Assembly (NCBI GenBank): GCA_945896765.1
Contig: CAMDEL010000096.1
Location: forward strand, 1-6,192
Origin: Singulisphaera sp. GP187
Lineage (GTDB): Bacteria > Planctomycetota > Phycisphaerae > Phycisphaerales > SM1A02
Length of the DNA stretch: 6,192 nucleotides
Reading direction: 5' to 3'
Position 1 is the stretch's first letter, and every line of letters starts with the position of its first letter. A program made the position numbers and the translations under genes. Shown here one piece after another: positions 1 through 6,129 of this stretch. The notes beneath the pieces are model-generated. The model did no database searches. It was not told the origin of the DNA and saw only the letters and a list, made by a program, of their open reading frames with translations.

Positions 1-188
1 GACCCGGGTTTCGACGTTTGATTACAAATTCCGTCGGCCGCCTGCGGAACTCGCCCGGCAGAATTTTTCAACGGCTGGGCACGCACATCGATTTGCGTGT
101 GCGCCGTCGGGACCATGTCCTGCGCGAGTTTGCAAGCCGAGCCGGAGTCTGCGTAGGCGAGGCGCAGCATGTTTGAGCGCCAGGATAT
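1..188. other. GC-rich left edge, open in several frames, unassigned
   Basis: This stretch is about 62% GC over 1-180 by hand count, against roughly 50% in the tandem units and sampled gene regions. On the minus strand a frame is open from 281 to the edge, with an ATG at 213-215 inside repeat unit 1, giving 71 residues before running off (MVYVNAAGRIS at the start, then LRLAYADSGSACKLAQDMV). On the plus strand a frame entering from the left edge ends in TGA at 174-176 after 57 codons; its product is very Arg-rich (about 13 of 57) and ends VGEAQHV. Another plus frame is open to 218-220. Codon-position GC does not separate the first two. Either could be the edge of a real gene, or the openness may simply follow from high GC. 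I recognise no family. Confidence 0.35.
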
Positions 189-406
189 GCGTCCCGCGGC
201 GTTCACATAAACCATTCTGACTTTGTTTGAGCCCGGGGGCAAATCAGTCCGCTGCCAAAATCTGCACGAACTATATTTGAGTCAATGCATGCGTCCCGTG
301 GCGTTCACATAAACCATTCTGAATTTGTTTGAGCCCATGGGCAAATCATTCCGCCGCCAAAATCTGCACGAACCATATTTGAGTCCATGCATGCGTCCCG
401 CGGCGT
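189..406. repeat. Tandem repeat, 102-bp period, 2.1 copies
   Basis: Unit 1 is 189-290, unit 2 is 291-392, and a 14-base partial third copy is 393-406. Each begins GCGTCCCG followed by CGGCGT or TGGCGT. By hand alignment the two full units differ at 8 of 102 positions with no gaps (about 92% identical). The partial copy matches unit 1 at all 14 bases and ends one base short of the cytochrome stop codon (408-410). The period is a multiple of three. In the two minus frames I translated, nearly all differences are non-synonymous (7 of 7 changed codons in one frame, 6 of 8 in the other), which argues against a selected protein in those frames. Each unit holds an inverted GCCC/GGGC element (231-240, 333-342). 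There are no spacers, so this is not a CRISPR array. Confidence 0.95.
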
Positions 407-407
407 A

Positions 408-2357
408 TCAAGAACCCCATGCAGCCAGCAACGAGGCAAGGTCTGGTCCGCCGACGATGCCATCTCCATTGATGTCGCCGCCGCCGCTTCCACCCCAATT
501 GCTTAAGAGAATGGTGAGGTCTGCGCCGTTGACCAATTGATCTCCATTGAGATCAGCGGGGTTCGATGGGACGAGAGTGATCTGGCTGGAATCCATCGCA
601 ACTGGCGCGCTTTTTCCGTGCAGCACCCAAAGGTTGTAAGCCGTTAAGCCCGATCCATCATTCGCCGTATCTCGCAGAAATTCCATGTATTCTCGGCTGG
701 AAGTTTGATAGTAAAAGTTCACAGCCGCAGTCTTTGCACCGGCGGGAATCGCATAATCCGTGTTATCCCAGTATTGACCGTCCGCATAGGAATATCCAAC
801 AACGCTTGCGCCAGCGGCATCGAACGCGGCGTTGGTGAAACCACGTGGCGGAATTCGATTGTCAATCTCCACAACATTTGAAAGAGCCAAATGCATCGAC
901 TGTCCCACTGGCAGATGGGTTGCAGTCGCAATTGCCTGATCGATCACATGCTTTGCTTGATAGACCTTCGTATTACTTTCATCCAACGTTGCAGTCGCAA
1001 GGTCATACGCTCCTCGTTGTTCGAGAAGCGTTCCGCTCTCGTTGTAGAACTTCACATTCAGCCACGAGCGTCGGCCTTCTGCATATCCAGTCGGAAGTTT
1101 GTGCCCAGATTGGTTGGTGATCTTGACCCGCAGTTGGCCCGCAACTTGCGTCAATTCCATGTCCGATGAGTCACGCAGCATTTGCACATTGCGTGCAATC
1201 GCATTGTCAACGCGTTCTGGAGTAAGCCCAAAATATTCTGCATCATCACCCATCTGTGTGGCAACTCCACGCAAGACCCAAGTGTTTGATCCAGCAAATG
1301 AATGCTGCGGAACATTTGGTCTCTCGGTGGTTGGATCACCTTCATAAAAAACACAGCCGCCACCTTGTTGATCTGGCATGTGACAATCTTGGCAACTCTT
1401 CATCACGCCAGTTGGGTGATTTCCACCGAAGCGCCCGTCAGCAAAATACACTCCAGTTGTTGCAAATGTGCTGTTGAGCCACTCGGAATATGTTCGCTGT
1501 TCTGGAAACATGTCACTCTTATCCATTGTGGGGTGAGACGCTCCCAACGCATTCAGCGCCAGTTGCCCGTTGGGAAGTTTGCTGAATACGGGATTGCTGA
1601 CATCATGACACGTCCCACAAAGCGAACCGTTCGAGTGATAGGGGGAATAAATTAACTCAGGACCGCCATGAAAATTCTGCGGAACATCATCGAATGGTCC
1701 ACGGCGAACATCTTTCGGATCAATGACGAGTGAGCCATTGCCAAGATTCGGTGATGGAAGCAAACCTGCCGCGAAGAGTGGGTCGATCACTTCTGGATCA
1801 GGGGTTGGGTCTTGACCCTTTTGTGTATATCCAATTGCGCTGCCTGAGCCCAAAGTTGGGTTCACAACACGGTGACAAAAATGACAGTTGATTCCATCGA
1901 AATCGTCTTGGCTGAACTGAGAGAGATCTCCGGTCGAGCTATGTCCCGCAAGCCAGGCGCCCGGTGCATGACAGCGAATGCACAGTTCTCCAGAAAGATT
2001 TGCGTCCTGATTTGCGATCGCCAAAGCTGCGTGCCAAACAGGATCGCGTGCTGACTGACCCATCATGCTCACAACCCAAGTGTCGAATGGAGCAACAACA
2101 TTATTATAGTTCCCGTGACAATAGGAACAATTGTTGGAAGCTTGAACTGGTTCGAATGCTGTCGAATCCGGGTTGGGTTGGGTTCCAGGAGCAAAGAAAT
2201 CATTTGCGTTTGTCGGAACTTGCACTTGTCCGCCTCCACCAGGCAGCGCGAGAACTGATGTAGATAGAAATGTGACTCCGCTCAGTGCGAGTGTTGCGAT
2301 CAATGCAAATTTGGCATGTCGTCGAGTTTTCATTTTTGATTTCATTTTTATGTTCAT
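408..2357 (-). CDS. Exported pentahaem cytochrome c with C-terminal dockerin-like tail
   Basis: The 649-residue product is a secreted multihaem c-type cytochrome, presumably an electron carrier or redox enzyme outside the cytoplasm; its substrate cannot be told from sequence. Residues 1-37 form a Sec signal: a Lys/Arg-rich start, a hydrophobic core, and probable cleavage after VLA. Five CXXCH haem sites are visible: 77-81, 126-130, 158-162, 247-251 and 322-326. Many histidines nearby (109, 138, 230, 241, 275, 314, 352) could be distal ligands. Residues about 400-595 look beta-rich and contain GHKLPTGY (418-425), a motif I associate with planctomycete and proteobacterial multihaem cytochromes; its His could ligate a haem. 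Residues 602-649 carry two calcium loops (D602/N604/D606/D613 and D628/N630/D632/D639), each followed by a Leu-rich helix ending in WG, as in dockerin-like tails of Phycisphaerae exported proteins. No Shine-Dalgarno is evident; Met5 and Met9 are alternative starts. The haem and export calls are secure, the role is not. Confidence 0.93.
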   Translation of the reverse strand: MNIKMKSKMKTRRHAKFALIATLALSGVTFLSTSVLALPGGGGQVQVPTNANDFFAPGTQPNPDSTAFEPVQASNNCSYCHGNYNNVVAPFDTWVVSMMGQSARDPVWHAALAIANQDANLSGELCIRCHAPGAWLAGHSSTGDLSQFSQDDFDGINCHFCHRVVNPTLGSGSAIGYTQKGQDPTPDPEVIDPLFAAGLLPSPNLGNGSLVIDPKDVRRGPFDDVPQNFHGGPELIYSPYHSNGSLCGTCHDVSNPVFSKLPNGQLALNALGASHPTMDKSDMFPEQRTYSEWLNSTFATTGVYFADGRFGGNHPTGVMKSCQDCHMPDQQGGGCVFYEGDPTTERPNVPQHSFAGSNTWVLRGVATQMGDDAEYFGLTPERVDNAIARNVQMLRDSSDMELTQVAGQLRVKITNQSGHKLPTGYAEGRRSWLNVKFYNESGTLLEQRGAYDLATATLDESNTKVYQAKHVIDQAIATATHLPVGQSMHLALSNVVEIDNRIPPRGFTNAAFDAAGASVVGYSYADGQYWDNTDYAIPAGAKTAAVNFYYQTSSREYMEFLRDTANDGSGLTAYNLWVLHGKSAPVAMDSSQITLVPSNPADLNGDQLVNGADLTILLSNWGGSGGGDINGDGIVGGPDLASLLAAWGS

Positions 2358-2541
2358 TTTGAAACGTTGAATTCAAGCCAGCCATCTCACACGAAAACCC
2401 TAAGAAATAAGTGATCGCCTTGGCGCCACATATGTCCATTCGTATTCAAGGTGCGTTCTAGGCGTGAAATGTCAAAAGAATCAGAAAATTAGAGGCTTAA
2501 TTTTGTTATAGGACCTTCACTGCAACCACTGCAGTCTCAAC
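2358..2541 (-). promoter_or_regulatory. Intergenic leader upstream of the cytochrome gene
   Basis: The 184 bases between the lipoprotein stop and the cytochrome start are the only sizeable gap among the four main genes, so a promoter for the cytochrome is likely here. On the minus strand there is a perfect TTGACA at 2470-2475, but no convincing -10 hexamer sits 16-18 bases after it, and a TATAAC further upstream lacks a good -35. An 8-base palindrome TGGCGCCA at 2421-2428 might be an operator half or chance. The location is an inference from spacing; no transcription start can be fixed. Confidence 0.35.
2519..2535 (-). terminator. Small hairpin just after the lipoprotein gene
   Basis: ACTGCA and TGCAGT form a perfect 6-bp inverted repeat around a 5-base loop, starting six bases after the lipoprotein stop codon in the direction of transcription. 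The position suits an operon end, but no U-tract follows, so it is not a canonical intrinsic terminator. It could be a weak terminator, an RNA-stabilising 3' hairpin, or chance. Confidence 0.25.
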
Positions 2542-3222
2542 CTACTTCGGCGTGTTCAGGCTTTCTTCAATCCGCTGGACAATCGTTCGCTCATAAGCCA
2601 GATCGCGCCCAATAGGCGTCCATTTCGTGCTATCCCGCGTCGATTCGTCCTTTGCATCCACAGGCTTCACATCAAGTTTATTCGTCCAGTTCGACGCCAA
2701 ACTTCCCGAATAGGTCGACGGCTTGATTCCTTCGGTGAACGACCTCTCTATATAGACCCACACATCCATATCAATTGGTCCAGTGCATGTTTGCACGTCG
2801 AATCGGTCTTGCGCTCGAGTGCTGCCGGGAATCGCGGGACCATGCAGAACAGGATCTGCCTGAACTGCATCGAGGTGCGCACCAACCGGAACGAATTCAA
2901 ATCGAATCCGTCTTCGACGACTTGCAATTGTATTTGCAGTCGCCTCTTCAAATCCATCATTATCAAATCGCCAAGGTTCGAGAGCACCACCCGCATGGCG
3001 CGGCTCGGTCTCGATGATTCCATTTGATCGATCAACGACCACGACCTTGTATCCCATTTCACGAGCTGTTTGAGCGGCGGCGTCGAATGCATCGCGGTAT
3101 TGCGCAGGAGTGATCGTCAATTGGTCGGGGCCTTCGTTGGACAGCGCGCCCATACAGCCGCTCATCGCAAGCACGATCAGCATCGTGATCGTCAATAATA
3201 AAATGTGGGCGTTATGCCGCAT
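2542..3222 (-). CDS. Small conserved-type lipoprotein, function unknown
   Basis: This 226-residue protein has a lipoprotein signal: MRHNAH, a hydrophobic stretch at residues 7-20, and a lipobox ending in SGC with the lipidated cysteine at 23. It should be anchored in a membrane on the outer face. The mature part starts with TITPAQYRDAFDAAAQTARE and then MGYKVVVVDRSNGIIET, a helix-then-strand pattern that suggests a compact alpha/beta domain. A basic patch RRRRIRFEF (102-110) and a strand MDVWVYIERSF (152-162) follow. I do not recognise a named family. An in-frame ATG at 3279 would add 19 residues and overlap the permease gene by 46 bases, but it puts a polar, Cys- and Arg-rich stretch ahead of a good signal peptide, so I chose 3222. 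That start lies 11 bases after the permease stop, which suggests co-transcription with oppA-oppB. No clear ribosome binding site is visible. Confidence 0.85.
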   Translation of the reverse strand: MRHNAHILLLTITMLIVLAMSGCMGALSNEGPDQLTITPAQYRDAFDAAAQTAREMGYKVVVVDRSNGIIETEPRHAGGALEPWRFDNDGFEEATANTIASRRRRIRFEFVPVGAHLDAVQADPVLHGPAIPGSTRAQDRFDVQTCTGPIDMDVWVYIERSFTEGIKPSTYSGSLASNWTNKLDVKPVDAKDESTRDSTKWTPIGRDLAYERTIVQRIEESLNTPK

Positions 3223-3233
3223 GAAACAAAAGT

Positions 3234-4199
3234 CTACCGTGATCCTGCGTTGGCAAGATCGATGCGCGGATCGATCCACGCATACAAGACGTCGACCACA
3301 AGATTGAGAACAATCAATAAGACTGCATAGACCAGCACAACTCCCATCACAAGCGTGATGTCTTTGCCCAAGACCGCATCGACGAAATGGCGGCCGAGCC
3401 CTGGAACTGCGAACACTTTTTCAACGACAAATGAACCCGTCATCGCAACCGCAGTGGCGGGACCAAGAAACGAAAGTACTGGAAGAAATGCATTCTTCAG
3501 CGCGTGACGCCAAGCGGCTTGTCTGCGAGAAAGCCCCTTCGCACGAGCCGTGCGCAAGTGATCTGTGGTCATCTGTTCGACAAGACCAAATCGAAGTAGT
3601 CGCGCGATGTATGCCGCAAATGGCAGCGAGAGAGTCAGCATCGGCAAGAATGCGTGCGCGGGAGTTCCCCATCCTGCAATTGGAAAAATCCGAAATTTAG
3701 CAGCGAACAACACAATCAAAAATGATCCAGTCACAAATGATGGCACGCTGATTCCGATGAGAGCGATCAATTGCGTTCCTGCATCCAGCCACGATCCTGG
3801 TCTCAATCCACCAACGAGTCCAGCGATTGTCCCGATGATTAATGCAATTGCGATTGCTCCTAAGCCAATCGTTGCAGAAATTGGAAATCCAGCGCCGATG
3901 ATTTCATTCACGGTCCAATCTGGATTGCGCATGCTTGGACCGAGATCAAATGGAGCATCATTCCATCCCATCACCCAACCAATGCCAGTGACACGCGCCA
4001 CATAGCCGCCGAAAAATGTGACGGGGCTATCAAGTTGATATTGCCGATTCATGGCGTCGACAATTTCTTGCGGAGGTTGTCGACCTTCCTGCAACATGGG
4101 ATTTCCAGGGATCAGCCAAACCAAGGAGAATGTCAGGGCCACGACCGTCAAAAGAACGATTGGCAATTGCAACAATCTGCGAATGATAAAGCCCATCAT
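3234..4199 (-). CDS. oppB: OppB-like ABC transporter permease (peptide/nickel family)
   Basis: An inner-membrane permease of 321 residues, the usual size for the OppB/DppB family, which forms half of the transmembrane channel for oligopeptide-type importers. The N-terminus FIIRRLLQLPIVLLTVVALT followed by IPGNP (30-34) is characteristic. Six membrane segments can be read at roughly 11-30, 108-130, 143-166, 182-200, 240-260 and 282-303. The cytoplasmic EAA loop that docks on the ATPase lies at about 213-240 (DHLRTARAKG, then LPVL after a basic helix). The C-terminus ends with YAWIDPRIDL, typical of the family. The start codon overlaps the oppA stop as ATGA, so translation is probably coupled; a second Met follows directly. 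The normal partner OppC and the ATPases are absent downstream, where a lipoprotein gene comes next. The substrate could be peptides, nickel or another small solute; sequence alone does not decide. Confidence 0.95.
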   Translation of the reverse strand: MMGFIIRRLLQLPIVLLTVVALTFSLVWLIPGNPMLQEGRQPPQEIVDAMNRQYQLDSPVTFFGGYVARVTGIGWVMGWNDAPFDLGPSMRNPDWTVNEIIGAGFPISATIGLGAIAIALIIGTIAGLVGGLRPGSWLDAGTQLIALIGISVPSFVTGSFLIVLFAAKFRIFPIAGWGTPAHAFLPMLTLSLPFAAYIARLLRFGLVEQMTTDHLRTARAKGLSRRQAAWRHALKNAFLPVLSFLGPATAVAMTGSFVVEKVFAVPGLGRHFVDAVLGKDITLVMGVVLVYAVLLIVLNLVVDVLYAWIDPRIDLANAGSR

Positions 4200-6091
4200 G
4201 GCGATGGACTCGCACTCTGCTCATCCACGCGGTGAAGGCGCGACAATCTTTGATCGAGTCGTGGACTGCGACTGATTCCACGCATCTTGGCGGGGTCATA
4301 CATATAGAGCGTTACATATTGACACAGCGGAAGCATTGGCAATTCTTCCTCGACCAACAATCGCTCTGCCTCGCTCAGAATTTCCATTCGTTTCCCAGCA
4401 TCGAGTTCTGCGGCAGCTTGCTCGAGAAGTGCGTCAAAGCGCGCGTTGGAAAATGCACGATCATTATTTCCATTACCAGTCTTTGCTAAATCCAAGAATG
4501 TCGTAGGGTCTGCGTAATCTCCATACCAACCACCGCGTGCGATCATAAAATTGCCGCGCCGAAGATCTTCCTTCGCAAATTTCCCATCTTTGCCACGCAG
4601 TTCGCACTGCACACCGAGCGCATCGCGCCACATCGCTGCGAGCGCAATCGCGATATTTTTCACACGCGGATTCCCAGTCATATACAGCATGTCGACAGTT
4701 GGAAACGGTTCGCCTGCTGCGTTTTCGACGATGCCATCGCCTGTGCGGTCAATCCAACCAGCCGAAGCCATCTCTTCGCGTGCGCGTGAAACATCGAATG
4801 GCAATCCCGTTGGCGAAACATATCCATCGATCGATCCTCGCGGGACAATCGTTGTTGCGACGCGCTCGTTCAAGCGAGTCACAGAAGTCGTCAACCGAAC
4901 TTTATCGACAGCGAGTGCAAACGCTCGTCGAACGCGTGCATTTGCAAACGGATTCGGCTGGCCATTCGAAAGCAGGGGACGACAATTGAAACTCCAAAAG
5001 TCGGTACCGAATGCGCTCAATACATGCACATCTCGTCGTTCGCCCATTGCCAGATCTGGCGCAGGCAATGCCGCAAGCGCCTCGTCTACGCTTGCACCAG
5101 CATCAATTCGCAAATCATATTCTTCTCGGTGACGATCCAACCATTTGCGCGAAGACTCCGCGAGATCCGCACGAAACTCCGCAGTCAAATCGCTGATCCA
5201 ATCGACACTTCCGGATTCATAAGCCAACACCGCGGTGTTCGCGTCTTCGATGGGAACAACTTCGACGCTCTTGGCAAGTGGTGTGTTTGGTCCGATGTAC
5301 AACTCATTGGGTTCCAAGCGCATTGAGCGTTTATATTTCCAATCAACAAGTTTCATCGGACCGTTTGTGATCAACACGCCGGGCTTCGTCCAGCCTGGAT
5401 CAGATTTCAGAAATCCACTGATTGGATCAATCTTCGTAAACCGATCGAGCGATGCTTGATTGATCGGCGCAAGAGTTTGAAATGCGCAGAGATCAAGCCA
5501 ATAAGGAACTGGACTTTGCAGTTCAACGACAAGCGTGTGCGGGTCGGGAGTTCGTATCCCAACCATCTGATTGAAAGCCGCCAGCGTGGAGTCCCAAAGC
5601 TCCTTTGCACTTTGCGCATCATGATTCTTCCCTGCGGCATACTGCGCCAAAGCATTTGTTCGCCACGCGAAAAATTCGGGTGCGCCGCGCACTGGAAAAA
5701 GTAGTTCGGAATAATCTGCAGCGGTATCGGGCAGCAGCAGCCGCCTCCACGCATTCCGAAAATCCATACTGGTCACGGGGTCGCCGTTGGTCCATCGCGC
5801 ATCGGGGCGCAAGTGAAATGTCCATGTCTTTGCATCAGGCGAAGTTTCCCAGCTTGTCGCAACCGCTGGAGTCGGAAGGCCAGTTTGAGAATCGTGAGAG
5901 CAGAGTCCATCGAAGAGCGATCGCGAGATACGCAAATCCTGCATGTAACTCATCCGCTGAGGATCGAGAGTGAAAACATCACTGCTTGCGAATTTGATTT
6001 CTGCCGGAAGGCGAGAGGGATCGAAAGTCAGCAGCGCGCGAGCCAGCACGATGGTCGCGATGATCAAGAAAAAGGCGACGATCCAGCGCAT
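4196..6091 (-). CDS. oppA: OppA-like extracellular solute-binding protein, family 5
   Basis: This 631-residue protein is the ligand-binding component of an oligopeptide-type ABC importer. Recognisable family 5 features in order are LDPQRMSYMQDLRISRSLFDGL (start near 42), WTFHLRPDARWTNGDPVTSMDF (start near 90) leading into NAWRRLL, NGPMKLVDWKY (243-253), ARVRRAFALAVDK (385-397) and GGWYGDYADPTTFLDL (520-535). The N-terminus has a hydrophobic segment (residues 4-21) without a lipobox, so it is either anchored by an uncleaved segment or exported with a cleaved signal. It is longer than the E. coli OppA family norm of about 540. Part of the excess is a helical, charged stretch at about 308-353 between DWISDLTAEF and DVHVLSAFGTDFW, where typical members are shorter. 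The frame stays open upstream of 6091 to the window edge but offers no ATG, GTG or TTG, and no good ribosome binding site precedes 6091, so the start is not certain. It overlaps oppB by 4 bases. Confidence 0.94.
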   Translation of the reverse strand: MRWIVAFFLIIATIVLARALLTFDPSRLPAEIKFASSDVFTLDPQRMSYMQDLRISRSLFDGLCSHDSQTGLPTPAVATSWETSPDAKTWTFHLRPDARWTNGDPVTSMDFRNAWRRLLLPDTAADYSELLFPVRGAPEFFAWRTNALAQYAAGKNHDAQSAKELWDSTLAAFNQMVGIRTPDPHTLVVELQSPVPYWLDLCAFQTLAPINQASLDRFTKIDPISGFLKSDPGWTKPGVLITNGPMKLVDWKYKRSMRLEPNELYIGPNTPLAKSVEVVPIEDANTAVLAYESGSVDWISDLTAEFRADLAESSRKWLDRHREEYDLRIDAGASVDEALAALPAPDLAMGERRDVHVLSAFGTDFWSFNCRPLLSNGQPNPFANARVRRAFALAVDKVRLTTSVTRLNERVATTIVPRGSIDGYVSPTGLPFDVSRAREEMASAGWIDRTGDGIVENAAGEPFPTVDMLYMTGNPRVKNIAIALAAMWRDALGVQCELRGKDGKFAKEDLRRGNFMIARGGWYGDYADPTTFLDLAKTGNGNNDRAFSNARFDALLEQAAAELDAGKRMEILSEAERLLVEEELPMLPLCQYVTLYMYDPAKMRGISRSPRLDQRLSRLHRVDEQSASPSP

Positions 6092-6129
6092 CGCAGGAGA
6101 GAGTACGCCTTCAAGAAATGGACGCGGGA

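Noticed and set aside
189..406. CRISPR array
   Set aside because: The units are contiguous 102-bp copies with no spacers, and no cas genes are in the window.
1..407. Intrinsic terminator after the cytochrome gene
   Set aside because: No stem-loop followed by a U-tract was found; the GCCC/GGGC dyads in the repeats have only two bases between the arms and no T-run.
305..493. 62-codon minus-strand frame spanning the cytochrome end and repeat unit 2
   Set aside because: Its first half is out of frame inside the cytochrome tail. The repeat-encoded half changes at most differing codons between units, so there is no sign of selection for the peptide.
2470..2475. TTGACA as a defined sigma-70 promoter for the cytochrome gene
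   Set aside because: No acceptable -10 hexamer is found at normal spacing; the best candidate is about 20 bases away and poor.
3223..3279. Longer start for the lipoprotein at 3279
   Set aside because: It would place 19 polar residues before an otherwise good lipoprotein signal and overlap oppB by 46 bases.
3565..4005. 146-codon open frame on the plus strand
   Set aside because: It is antisense to the conserved oppB permease; its Pro/Ile/Ala pattern is what the opposite strand of membrane-segment codons gives.
4551..5132. 193-codon open frame on the plus strand
   Set aside because: It lies wholly antisense to the well-supported oppA gene, has Ser/Arg-rich low-quality composition and shows no recognisable domain.
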